Source: an uncultured Bacteroidales bacterium (GTDB lineage Bacteria > Bacteroidota > Bacteroidia > Bacteroidales > Muribaculaceae). Taken from it: a stretch of 44,024 nt of DNA. Below the pieces are notes generated by a model that worked only from the letters and a program-made list of their open reading frames with translations, was not told the origin of the DNA and ran no database searches. The stretch spans positions 1 through 44,024 of the forward strand of contig URIC01000010.1 in NCBI GenBank assembly GCA_900547755.1, written 5' to 3'. The first letter of the stretch is position 1. Each line of letters starts with the position of its first letter. The position numbers and the translations under genes are program-made. This document shows positions 7,624 through 16,031 of the stretch, piece by piece.

Positions 7624-9744
7624 ATGCCAGGCATAAATCCTATACCTAAAAGAAAGAACGGGCAGTCTCGCAGACCACGGCTTAATATGCTGTGGCTTTA
7701 TGTGTTTATAAGCCTCTTCCTGATAATACTTTACAAATATTCTGACAACTCCGCTGTCAAAGAGGTGTCCATAGACAAGTTCAATGAATATGTCAGCCTC
7801 GGATATGTGGATAAGGTGGTCATAAATCGTGAAAGCGCGCAGGTGACAGGTATCCTCACCAAGCAGGGCGCCAAGGAGCTTGCCCTTACCGGAGGACGTG
7901 CCGACATCGAGGCGAAAATAGAGGCGCAGGCCACCACTGCGGAAAAATATGAGGACACTCTTGACAAGATAAACGCAAAGCTAACCGAGCAGGGCAAAGC
8001 AACCGTTGACCTTGAGGTGCAGAACGGTTCCGGCTTCATGAAAATCATCTGGTATTTCGGGCCTATCCTTCTGTTTGTGCTGCTTATGTTCCTGCTTTCG
8101 CGTCGTATGGGCGGCGGTGCCGGCGGAGGAGGTATCTTCAATGTGGGTAAGTCCCGCGCCAAAGTTTTCGACAAGAACAGCGGCAGCAATGTCACCTTTA
8201 AGGATGTGGCCGGACTTTCGGAAGCTAAAGTGGAAATCCGCGAGATAGTGGAGTTCCTTAAGAATCCTCAGCGTTATACCGAACTCGGCGCCAAGATACC
8301 CCGTGGCGCGTTGCTCGTAGGCCCTCCGGGAACAGGCAAGACCCTGTTGGCCAAGGCTGTGGCCGGAGAGGCGAATGTCCCCTTCCTCTCCATGAGCGGT
8401 TCGGACTTCGTGGAGATGTTTGTGGGCGTGGGTGCGGCCCGTGTGCGCGACCTTTTCAAGCAGGCCAAGGATAAGGCTCCCTGTATCATTTTCATCGACG
8501 AGATTGACGCTGTGGGGCGTGCGCGTGGCAAAAACCCCAGCATGGGCAGCAACGATGAGCGCGAGAATACGCTGAACCAGATGCTTACCGAGATGGACGG
8601 TTTCGGTTCCAATAACGGCGTTATAATCCTTGCTGCCACCAACCGCGTGGATATGCTGGACAAAGCGCTGTTGCGTCCGGGACGTTTCGACCGCCAGATA
8701 TATGTGGACCTTCCGGAACTTACTGACCGAGAGGAAATTCTGAATGTCCATCTGCGCAATATAAAGGTCAATGCCTCGCTGGATGTGGAGGCTATTGCCC
8801 GTCAGACAGCCGGCTTCTCGGGCGCCGACCTGGCCAACGTCTGCAATGAGGCGGCTCTGATTGCCGCACGCAACAATGCGGAGAGCGTAGATATGGAGGA
8901 CTTCCGCAAGGCCATAGACCGCATAGTGGGTGGCCTTGAGAAGAAGAGTTCTATTTATACAAAGGAAGAGAAAGCGGCGATTGCCACCCATGAGGCCGGC
9001 CATGCCACCGTGAGCTGGCTTATAGAGTATGGCAACCCGTTGGTAAAGGTTACGATAGTGCCTCGCGGGCGTGCCGGCGGTTATGCCATGTATGCCCCGG
9101 AGGAACGTAAGTACACGCCTATTCAGTCCTTGCTCGATGACATCTGCACCCTGCTTGCCGGACGTGCCGCCGAAGAAGTGTTCCTGGGCCTGGTAGGCAC
9201 CGGTGCCGGCAATGACCTGGAGCGCGCCACCAAGATGGCGCTTTCCACTGTGATGTACTACGGCGCGAGTCCCAGGCTCAAAAATATCAGCTACTATGAC
9301 TCTACCGGTCAGGCATACGGTTTCTCAAAACCGTATAGCGAGGCTACGGCCAAGATTATAGACGAGGAAGTGGCCAAGATTATAGATGAGCAGTACGAGC
9401 GTGCCAAGAAGATATTGCGCGAGCATGCCAAGGAACATAACACAATCCGCGATATGCTTATCGAGAAGGAGGTGATTTATACCGAGGATGTGCAAGGAGT
9501 ACTCGGCCCGCGAGCCTGGAAGTCTCACACAGACGAGACGCTGGAGATAGTAAGACAGCGTAAGGAGGAGACCAGGCAGATTGAATCCGATTCATCGAAA
9601 GAGAAGGGTTCGGACAGCGATTCCGCTGATAAAACCACGTCTTCAGGCAATAATGCGGGTCTGCCGCAAGTTCCCGCTACGGACAGTTCTCAGAAGCCGG
9701 AGGATGATGACCCCGGCACGCCACCGCCATTCCAGAAACCATGA
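7624..9744 (+). CDS. ftsH: ATP-dependent zinc metalloprotease FtsH
   Basis: A 706-residue membrane-anchored AAA+ protease that degrades misfolded membrane proteins and short-lived regulators. One membrane helix lies near residues 22-38 and a second near 140-158, separated by a periplasmic domain. The AAA domain has Walker A GPPGTGKT (about 233-240), Walker B IIFIDEID and the second region of homology LLRPGRFDRQ. The protease domain carries the zinc motif HEAGH near residue 456 and the third ligand in the helical region beyond. The C-terminal 60 residues are low-complexity Ser/Asp/Pro, variable in the family. A strong terminator follows 17 bases after the stop. Confidence 0.97.
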   Translation: MPGINPIPKRKNGQSRRPRLNMLWLYVFISLFLIILYKYSDNSAVKEVSIDKFNEYVSLGYVDKVVINRESAQVTGILTKQGAKELALTGGRADIEAKIEAQATTAEKYEDTLDKINAKLTEQGKATVDLEVQNGSGFMKIIWYFGPILLFVLLMFLLSRRMGGGAGGGGIFNVGKSRAKVFDKNSGSNVTFKDVAGLSEAKVEIREIVEFLKNPQRYTELGAKIPRGALLVGPPGTGKTLLAKAVAGEANVPFLSMSGSDFVEMFVGVGAARVRDLFKQAKDKAPCIIFIDEIDAVGRARGKNPSMGSNDERENTLNQMLTEMDGFGSNNGVIILAATNRVDMLDKALLRPGRFDRQIYVDLPELTDREEILNVHLRNIKVNASLDVEAIARQTAGFSGADLANVCNEAALIAARNNAESVDMEDFRKAIDRIVGGLEKKSSIYTKEEKAAIATHEAGHATVSWLIEYGNPLVKVTIVPRGRAGGYAMYAPEERKYTPIQSLLDDICTLLAGRAAEEVFLGLVGTGAGNDLERATKMALSTVMYYGASPRLKNISYYDSTGQAYGFSKPYSEATAKIIDEEVAKIIDEQYERAKKILREHAKEHNTIRDMLIEKEVIYTEDVQGVLGPRAWKSHTDETLEIVRQRKEETRQIESDSSKEKGSDSDSADKTTSSGNNAGLPQVPATDSSQKPEDDDPGTPPPFQKP

Positions 9745-9760
9745 ATCAGACAATAAAACG

Positions 9761-9794
9761 ATAGGCCGGCAATCGATGCCGGCCTATATTTTTT
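9761..9794 (+). terminator. Terminator after ftsH
   Basis: ATAGGCCGGCA pairs perfectly with TGCCGGCCTAT around a 5-base loop (9761-9787), followed by A and six T. It also lies just beyond the 3' end of the convergent aromatic gene and may serve both directions. Confidence 0.85.
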
Positions 9795-9803
9795 GTACAG
9801 TTC

Positions 9804-10928
9804 TTAAAATTCGGTTGCCTGGCGACCCATTATGTCAAGCTGACAGCGGACACTCTCGGCGTGTATCCGCTCCAGCAGGTCTGTTAGGAAATTTTCGTCT
9901 AATCCCATTTGGCATCCTCGTTTCAGCAAGGCGGTCAATAGCCGGTTGTAGCGGTCCGGTTGCATAACCGGCATATCGTGTTCCAATTTGTATGCGCCTA
10001 TTTCGCGGCTCACTGCCATACGCCGGCACAGTATGTCCAGTAATTCGCCGTCCAGTTCGTCTATGCGCCAACGCAACTCGTTGAGTTCGGAGTCCGGTAT
10101 ACTGGCATTCCTGATTTTAAGCGAGTTCCATAGTTCTTTCAGCACGAGCGGAGTGATTTGCTGTCCGCCGTCGCTGAGAGCCTTTTCCGGCTCCGTATGG
10201 CACTCTATCATAAGGCCGGAAAAACCGATGTCCAATGCTTGCTGTGAGAGGGTGGCTATATGTTCGCGCTTGCCTCCGGTGTGGCTCGGGTCATGCAGAA
10301 TGGGGAGGTCGGGTAAACGGCGGTGCATCTCCATAGGTATTTGCCAGATGGGGGAGTTGCGGAAGGGCTGGCTTCTATATACCGAGAAGCCCCGGTGTAT
10401 CGCGCCGAGATGAGTTACCCCTTGACTGAGAAGACGGGCCAATGCGCCTATCCATAATTCCGGGTCGGGGTTTACGGGATTCTTGACAAGCACAGTCTTG
10501 TCCGGGCATACTCTTCCTATTGTTTCGGCCAGAGCCTGTACAGCAAAAGGATTGGCGGCCGTGCGGGCGCCTATCCAGAAGATGTCGATTCCGGCCTTGC
10601 AGGCCAGTTCCACATGGTCAGGGCTGGCCACTTCGGTAGCTACGGGCATTCCGGTAAGGTGTCCCGCTTCGGCAATCCACTTCAGGGCTTCAGCTCCTAC
10701 ACCTTCGAAACATCCGGGGGAGGTACGTGGTTTCCATGCTCCTGCGCGGAAAATGATGCCCGGTCCGAGAGCCGCTATTCCCGAAGCCGAATCCAGGACC
10801 TGCTCCCGCGACTCAGCGCTGCAGGGACCGGCTATCAGAATACGTCCGCGAGGATTGGGCGGGATGTCCTGTAAAGCGGGTCTCAGCAGGGAATTATATT
10901 TCTGGTCTGAGTGTTTGGTATGGTTCAT
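9804..10928 (-). CDS. Bifunctional DAHP synthase / chorismate mutase (type II)
   Basis: A 374-residue fusion for aromatic amino acid synthesis. Residues about 20-265 are a KDO8P-synthase-like DAHP synthase: IAGPCSAES (substrate and metal site), FRAGAWKPRTSP, VLVKNPVNPD, GAIHRGFSV, ILHDPSHTGGKREH and MIECHTEPEKALSDG. Residues about 280-365 are an AroQ-type chorismate mutase helix bundle with LNELRWRIDELDGELLDILC and RMAVSREIGAYKLE. The fusion joins the first step (phosphoenolpyruvate plus erythrose 4-phosphate) to the chorismate to prephenate step, and in related enzymes allows feedback control. It stands alone on the minus strand, with -7-like elements at 11029-11045 about 100 bases upstream. 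Confidence 0.95.
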   Translation of the reverse strand: MNHTKHSDQKYNSLLRPALQDIPPNPRGRILIAGPCSAESREQVLDSASGIAALGPGIIFRAGAWKPRTSPGCFEGVGAEALKWIAEAGHLTGMPVATEVASPDHVELACKAGIDIFWIGARTAANPFAVQALAETIGRVCPDKTVLVKNPVNPDPELWIGALARLLSQGVTHLGAIHRGFSVYRSQPFRNSPIWQIPMEMHRRLPDLPILHDPSHTGGKREHIATLSQQALDIGFSGLMIECHTEPEKALSDGGQQITPLVLKELWNSLKIRNASIPDSELNELRWRIDELDGELLDILCRRMAVSREIGAYKLEHDMPVMQPDRYNRLLTALLKRGCQMGLDENFLTDLLERIHAESVRCQLDIMGRQATEF

Positions 10929-11028
10929 TTCTTAATAATCATACATTATTGCGCGGCTTTTTCTCGGCCAGGGACGTTGGTACAGACAATACTTTGCCGG
11001 GACAGAGCGAGCCGCGTGTATTTTTAGG

Positions 11029-11045
11029 CAAAGTTAGCAAAGTTA
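11029..11045 (-). promoter_or_regulatory. Tandem -7-like elements upstream of the DAHP synthase gene
   Basis: On the minus strand TAACTTTG occurs twice, at 11038-11045 and 11029-11036, separated by one base. No TTG at the usual distance was seen, so which one is used is unclear. They point toward the gene ending at 10928. Confidence 0.5.
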
Positions 11046-11121
11046 ATTGAATTAACTATCTAATTTTACGGATAAATTGATGTTGAAATGAGTGAAATTA
11101 TAAAATCGTCAATTAAAATTT

Positions 11122-11150
11122 TTGCAATTGAAAATAATGTTGTATATTTG
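11122..11150 (+). promoter_or_regulatory. Promoter of the Crp/Fnr gene, followed by a long leader
   Basis: TATATTTG at 11143-11150 with TTG at 11122-11124 (18-base spacing). The start codon is at 11406, so the 5' leader would be about 250 bases. An open frame of 81 codons in the leader (11167-11412) has no recognisable features. The 477-base gene-free stretch 10929-11405 otherwise holds the divergent promoters and the inverted repeat at 11254-11273. Confidence 0.55.
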
Positions 11151-11253
11151 TGTTGTGTAACATAATTTGCCGGTTTTGCAGGTTTCCGGGATGTGCTTTC
11201 CAGACTTCGGAATCCGCGTCGGCAAAATTTTAGATGGTATTAGTAATAAGAAA

Positions 11254-11273
11254 GTATGCAGTATATTGCATAC
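11254..11273. repeat. Perfect inverted repeat in the Crp/Fnr leader
   Basis: GTATGCA, a 6-base spacer, then TGCATAC. It could be a hairpin in the leader RNA or a dimer-type operator for a Crp-family protein, for example autoregulation. Its TATG...CATA ends resemble the palindrome at 19830-19847. Confidence 0.5.
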
Positions 11274-11405
11274 GGGTTTGATTTTAAGTAAGTGTGGATT
11301 TTTCGCTGGCGTGCTTTGGATATGCGGCAGCGTCGTAGTGCGCCTTATTTTATTTAGTGCGTATATACCGACCTTACTCAATGTCAAGTTAAAGGAAGAC
11401 AGATT

Positions 11406-12107
11406 ATGCTGAAGAAGGCCACGCTGGAGCATGTCATTAGCCACGACCTGAGTGACTTGTGGAGTGTCTTGACACGTGATGAGAAACGTCTCGTCACAGA
11501 TAGTTTTGTCATTCATAATTTCAAGAAAAACCAGATTATCTACGCAGAGAAGGAAGAGCCGGAATTTCTCTGGTGCCTGCTCAAGGGCAAAGTGAAGATG
11601 TACAAGAACGGTATAGGGGACCGTGTGCAGATATTGCGCCTGTACCGTCCGGTGCAGTATTTCGGCTACCGTGCATATTTTGCCAACGAGCTGTATGTGT
11701 CCAGCGCTGCCGCTTTTGAGCCGGCGGTAATCGGCGCTCTACCCCTGCAGCTTGTGGAAAAACTAATACGCGGCAATATGGAGCTGGCCATGTTCTTTAT
11801 CCATGAATTGAGCAGGAATCTCGGCGGCTCGGACACAAAGATTGTAAACCTGACGCAAAAGCATATACGAGGACGCCTGGCAGAGGCCTTGCTCCTGTTG
11901 CTTGACAATTACGGGCTGGAAGAGGATGGCTCGACTCTCAAGATTTATATGGCCCGGGAGGATTTGGCCAACCTTTCGAACATGACCACATCCAACGCGA
12001 TACGCACTCTTACGGCTTTCGTGAATGAAAAGCTGATAATCGTAGACGGGCGTCGAATACGTATAGTAAATGAGCCGCAACTCCGAAAAATCTCCAAGTT
12101 CGGTTAA
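11406..12107 (+). CDS. Crp/Fnr-family transcriptional regulator
   Basis: A 233-residue regulator. The N-terminal cyclic-nucleotide-binding-like beta-roll (about 25-125) includes FLWCLLKGKVKMYKNG and RPVQYFGYRAYF. The dimerisation helix is at 125-150, and the C-terminal winged helix contains RLAEALLLLL and REDLANLSNMTTSNAIRTL as the helix-turn-helix. No N-terminal cysteine cluster is present, so it is not an iron-sulfur FNR. The ligand is unknown; the cNMP phosphate-binding R is not in a classical context. Its stop codon overlaps that of the convergent methyltransferase gene by 3 bases. Regulation of its own leader or of the EF-G paralog is possible but unproven. Confidence 0.92.
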   Translation: MLKKATLEHVISHDLSDLWSVLTRDEKRLVTDSFVIHNFKKNQIIYAEKEEPEFLWCLLKGKVKMYKNGIGDRVQILRLYRPVQYFGYRAYFANELYVSSAAAFEPAVIGALPLQLVEKLIRGNMELAMFFIHELSRNLGGSDTKIVNLTQKHIRGRLAEALLLLLDNYGLEEDGSTLKIYMAREDLANLSNMTTSNAIRTLTAFVNEKLIIVDGRRIRIVNEPQLRKISKFG

Positions 12108-13321
12108 GTGGTCGTGCAGAGGAGGAAACGGGTGCGCTTGTCTTCCGAGCGGCAACAATACAGAAACTCGTCGCCACCATCTTTAATCTTCAGTTTTTTC
12201 TTGATTAGCTGAGGCTGGTCCGGGAAATTTCGGGTCACTATATTTACCTGCGCGGGCAGTTTGCCCGCGCAGTGTCTGTATGCGTTCCACATTCCTTTAA
12301 TGCGAAGGGCGCGTCCGGGCATACCAGCAGGAATCGGGCCCTCTGCCACATATAGATATGTGTTTGCCGCCATTTTGCGGAGACCGGGCCATCGGCCGGC
12401 GAGGGGAGCGTAATGTATGAACTTCATCAGCGAGGCATTGGGTTCAAAAATCCATTCTGCCGTCTCTATTTCTGTTGCCGAGGCTATGGGAACCTCTGAG
12501 CAGCTCCCTTTGTCTGCGTCTGCGAAGCTGTAAATATGCGGTACGCCGGTGGCATCTATGTCAACTGCTGAAAATGAGACCTTCCCGCGACTGTTCCGGC
12601 GCATATCGCAGTCCAGCAACAGCTCTTTGCACTCTCCGCGCAGGCTTACCGCATGGATATGTCTTATCGAAGGCATCTGTAGCATGACCTTGGTGACATC
12701 CAGCATGGGGGAGACTTTCACCATCAGCCGGTCTGTATGCTCACTTATGAGAGGCATCAGCGCAGTGATGTCTGGGCTGCAGTCGGACAGGGCATAAGTC
12801 CGTGAACCCGACCTGGAACGCCTTGCCGGGTCGGCGAAAATAAGTGAGAACCGCTCCCCTGGAGTCAAGGACTTCAGCAATGATTCAGAATCAGTGCGGC
12901 GCACTTCGAAATGTGCAAGGCCACGCAGGGCGGCGTTGTGGCGGGCACACTCCGCATGTGCCGGAGAAATGTCGCAGGCCAGGCATCGGGAGCTACCGGC
13001 ACCTATGGTCATGGCGTCGATTCCGAGGCCGCAGGTAATGTCAAGCAAAGATTCGGGCGCACCTGCTACCAGCCGGTGGTAATCGGCCACGCACTGGGCC
13101 GTGCATTGCTCCGCGCTAAGGGTGTCGGGGAAGATGAAAGCGGGTGTGTCCGTCAGCCAGGGCAGCTTTCCACCGGCTTTGTTGCGGGCCTCTATCTGCG
13201 TGAGCGCCAATGGTATATCTACTTCGGGAATCTTTTTGCCGGCATATTGCAGGGTGAGACGTGCGACCTCCTTCCCTGTATGGGCCTGTATGAAATCCAG
13301 GGTCTGCTGATTGAGTTCCAT
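12104..13321 (-). CDS. Class I SAM-dependent methyltransferase with THUMP-like C-terminal domain
   Basis: A 405-residue protein. SAM-binding motif LLDITCGLGIDAMTIG is near residue 93, then the acidic residue in CLACDISP and the catalytic-type motif LIFADPARRS near 160. The C-terminal 100 residues correspond to the THUMP-like domain common in Bacteroidota homologues. The substrate is probably RNA but is not known. It shares overlapping stop codons with the convergent Crp/Fnr gene. Its start (MELNQQTLDFI) faces the amidase promoter across an 80-base divergent region. Confidence 0.88.
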   Translation of the reverse strand: MELNQQTLDFIQAHTGKEVARLTLQYAGKKIPEVDIPLALTQIEARNKAGGKLPWLTDTPAFIFPDTLSAEQCTAQCVADYHRLVAGAPESLLDITCGLGIDAMTIGAGSSRCLACDISPAHAECARHNAALRGLAHFEVRRTDSESLLKSLTPGERFSLIFADPARRSRSGSRTYALSDCSPDITALMPLISEHTDRLMVKVSPMLDVTKVMLQMPSIRHIHAVSLRGECKELLLDCDMRRNSRGKVSFSAVDIDATGVPHIYSFADADKGSCSEVPIASATEIETAEWIFEPNASLMKFIHYAPLAGRWPGLRKMAANTYLYVAEGPIPAGMPGRALRIKGMWNAYRHCAGKLPAQVNIVTRNFPDQPQLIKKKLKIKDGGDEFLYCCRSEDKRTRFLLCTTT

Positions 13322-13354
13322 AGTGCAAAATTACATTAAAATAACGCTCCGGCA

Positions 13355-13385
13355 TTGAGCAAACCGGATTTTTTTGTTAACTTTG
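13355..13385 (+). promoter_or_regulatory. Promoter for the amidase gene
   Basis: TAACTTTG at 13378-13385 with TTG at 13355-13357 (20-base spacing). The start codon lies 17 bases downstream, so the leader is very short. Confidence 0.7.
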
Positions 13386-13401
13386 CAATCCAAATAGCAA
13401 T

Positions 13402-15006
13402 ATGAAAACTACAGGACTTTACTATATAACCCTCAGACTCTTTACTTTGCTTATGCTCTGTGTGCTAAGTTGCACAGTAGTGTCGGCTGCCAATAAATAT
13501 GTGGTTGTGATAGACGCCGGCCACGGTGGAATGGACCATGGCGCCATTGACAACAATGTGCGTGAAAAGGACATCAACCTTGCCGTGGCCCTCAAAGTGG
13601 GCGAGTATATCAAGAAAAACAGCAAGAACGTCAAGGTCGTATATACACGCGACAAAGATACATATCTCACCCTGCAGCAACGCGCCGACAAGGCCAATAG
13701 CGAGAAGGGTGACCTTTTTATTTCCATACATACGAACTCGGTAGATGCCAAGAATCCGAAGCGGACATCCGTGGAGGGCGCATCCACATATACTTTGGGT
13801 CTGCATAAGAATCAGGACAATATGTCCGTGGCCCGGCGAGAAAATAGCGTGATGACTCTGGAACCCGGTTTCAAGGACAAGTATGAAGGCTTCAATCCTC
13901 AGAGCGATGAGTCTTACATTATCTTTGAGATGGCACAGAAAGCCAATATGGCCAAAAGCGTTAAGTTGGCCGAACAGGTACAGAAGCAGCTGTCCAAGAC
14001 GGCAAACCGTAAGGACAGGGGAGTGCATCAGGCCGGTTTCTGGGTGCTTTGGGCTACCTCCATGCCCTCCATATTGGTTGAACTTGACTTTATCTGCAAT
14101 CCCAAGTCCGCGCAATTCCTGACTTCTGAAAACGGCGAAAAACTCATGGCCAAGGGTATAGGTTCGGCGGTAGTAGCCTATTTCAAGGCTATGGACCAAA
14201 GCTCCAAGAACCATCTTAAAGCCGAAGAGAATGTGGAGTCGCAGCCCGAAGCCTCATTCGGCAACGGCGAGGAAGGGGTAGTGTTGGCGGAATATACCGA
14301 GGAGGTCAAAACGGAAGTTGCTCCGCAGCCGGTGAAGGAGCGTACCCGTAAACCGGCCAACAGACGTCGCCGCTCGGATGCCTCTCGTGAGAAAAGCGAG
14401 CGCCGCCAGTATGCCGAAGCGATAATAAAAGAGGAGGCCGGTTATGTGGACAAGACTCCCGACTTGCCGGCTCGACAGGTACAGTATGCGCAGCAAACTG
14501 CGGCAAAGGATACCAAAGCCAATAAAAACAGCAAGAACAAAAAGGACAATAAAAAGAAAAAGAATACCAATAATAAGAACAAGAATAAGCAGGTCGTCGC
14601 TGCAAAGACTTCCACAACGGCTGTCGGGAAACAGATGGCTGTAGTGAAGCCGACTACGAAGACCAAGACCAAGACTGTCTCCGGACAGAAGTCAAAGGCC
14701 GTCGCTGCCAGACAGACCGCTAAGCCGGTGCAAGTATCCGGCAAGGTGGATGACGACAAGAGTCCTGTCCGTCTCTCCAAGGTGGTTACGGTTTATAAGA
14801 TCCAAATCCTCTCCAGTTCCGAGCGCCTGAAGTCCAACAATCCTCTCTTCATGGGTCTTGCTCCCCTGACCTGTATCCAGGAGGGTGACGAATACAAATA
14901 TTTCTACGGGGAGTCCGAAAACCGCAACGAAATATACCATTTGCTCTCCGACGTGCAGGACATAATTCCCGACGCGCAGGTAGTAAAGATACGTAAAAGC
15001 ATTTAA
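13402..15006 (+). CDS. N-acetylmuramoyl-L-alanine amidase (Amidase_3) with SPOR-like C-terminus
   Basis: A 534-residue periplasmic peptidoglycan hydrolase that cleaves the sugar-peptide amide bond. A signal peptide (residues 1-30) is followed by the zinc amidase domain (32-260): IDAGHGGMDHGA with His41, Glu55 in REKDINL, FISIHTNS with the second His, and the C-terminal catalytic Glu in LVELDFICNP. A long low-complexity linker (about 270-445) is very rich in Lys and Asn. The last 70 residues (KIQILSSSERL... to the end) look like a divergent SPOR domain that binds denuded glycan. The mlaD gene follows 47 bases later on the same strand. Confidence 0.93.
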   Translation: MKTTGLYYITLRLFTLLMLCVLSCTVVSAANKYVVVIDAGHGGMDHGAIDNNVREKDINLAVALKVGEYIKKNSKNVKVVYTRDKDTYLTLQQRADKANSEKGDLFISIHTNSVDAKNPKRTSVEGASTYTLGLHKNQDNMSVARRENSVMTLEPGFKDKYEGFNPQSDESYIIFEMAQKANMAKSVKLAEQVQKQLSKTANRKDRGVHQAGFWVLWATSMPSILVELDFICNPKSAQFLTSENGEKLMAKGIGSAVVAYFKAMDQSSKNHLKAEENVESQPEASFGNGEEGVVLAEYTEEVKTEVAPQPVKERTRKPANRRRRSDASREKSERRQYAEAIIKEEAGYVDKTPDLPARQVQYAQQTAAKDTKANKNSKNKKDNKKKKNTNNKNKNKQVVAAKTSTTAVGKQMAVVKPTTKTKTKTVSGQKSKAVAARQTAKPVQVSGKVDDDKSPVRLSKVVTVYKIQILSSSERLKSNNPLFMGLAPLTCIQEGDEYKYFYGESENRNEIYHLLSDVQDIIPDAQVVKIRKSI

Positions 15007-15053
15007 AGCGCCCGCTTTTATCTCCTCCTTTATAAATTGAAAAAAGAATCAAG

Positions 15054-15998
15054 ATGAAAAAAATATTTTCCAAGGAACTCATCATCGGCGTCTGTGTGAT
15101 TCTGGCGCTCGTAATCCTATTCTTTGGCATAAATTATCTGAAAGGCATAAACCTGTTCAAACCGGCCAATTTCTACGTGGTGGAGTATGACAACGTCGGA
15201 GGCCTTGAAACCGCCGCGGCCGTCACCATTAACGGCTACAAGGTAGGGCAGGTGCGTGATATTGATTTTAATTTTGAGCATCCGGGTAAAATCAAGGTCA
15301 CTCTGGCCCTGAACGAGAATTTACGTGTGCCGGAAGACAGCCGGGCGGTAATAGAGAACAGCCTGCTCGGCGGTCCTTCCATAGTCATAAGAATCGGTAC
15401 CAGTCCCAAGATGATTCCTGTAGGCGGCGTCATAAAGGGAGGCACGGCCACAGACCTTATGTCCCGAGTGAACGATGAGGTGTTGCCTACGGTGACCAAT
15501 ATACTCCCCACTCTTGACTCTTTGATGGTCAACCTGAACAGTACGGCGGCCAACATCAATACGCTCTCCGGCCATCCGGCACTCATGACTTCGGTGAATC
15601 GTCTGGACGAGATTACCGCGAATATCGCAGCGCTGAGCGGCCAGCTCAAAAATTCGCTCGGCACCTCTGTGCCCGGCCTGATGCGCAACGCTCATTCCAT
15701 TACTGTCAATCTTGACTCCATGTCCAGAAATATGGCTCAGCTCTCCTATAACCTGAAGAACCTTCCCGTGGATGCCACTATGGAGGACCTGAACGTGATT
15801 ATGGGCAACCTGAAGGGGCTGTCGGCCAACCTCGAGACATTGAGCGACAACCTGAACAATCCTGAAGGCACTGTCGGCAAGATGATGAACGACCCGCAGC
15901 TCTACAACAATCTGCAGCGCGTCACAGCCGATATAGATTCTCTCATTGTAGATATAAAACGTAACCCCAAACGTTACATCAGCATCAAGTTGCTTTAA
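15054..15998 (+). CDS. MCE-family (MlaD-like) lipid transport protein
   Basis: A 314-residue membrane-anchored periplasmic protein. One N-terminal helix (LIIGVCVILALVILFFGINY, residues 8-27) is followed by a single MCE domain (about 38-118) with GGLETAAAVTINGYKVGQV and LLGGPSIVIRI. The rest is a long helical tail with repeated Asn-Leu patterns (LDSLMVNLNSTAANINTLSG, LDSMSRNMAQLSYNLKNLP) likely forming an oligomeric tube or needle. MCE proteins carry phospholipids between membranes with an ATPase/permease (MlaE/F), which is not in this window. It sits between the amidase gene and dnaA on the same strand, and dnaA starts 34 bases after it. Confidence 0.9.
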   Translation: MKKIFSKELIIGVCVILALVILFFGINYLKGINLFKPANFYVVEYDNVGGLETAAAVTINGYKVGQVRDIDFNFEHPGKIKVTLALNENLRVPEDSRAVIENSLLGGPSIVIRIGTSPKMIPVGGVIKGGTATDLMSRVNDEVLPTVTNILPTLDSLMVNLNSTAANINTLSGHPALMTSVNRLDEITANIAALSGQLKNSLGTSVPGLMRNAHSITVNLDSMSRNMAQLSYNLKNLPVDATMEDLNVIMGNLKGLSANLETLSDNLNNPEGTVGKMMNDPQLYNNLQRVTADIDSLIVDIKRNPKRYISIKLL

Positions 15999-16031
15999 CG
16001 CTCTGTCGCTTAAAAACACACATACGCACTG

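Noticed and set aside
11167..11412. An 81-codon frame in the Crp/Fnr leader
   Set aside because: Its translation has an irregular composition with no family-like pattern, and it overlaps the regulator start out of frame.
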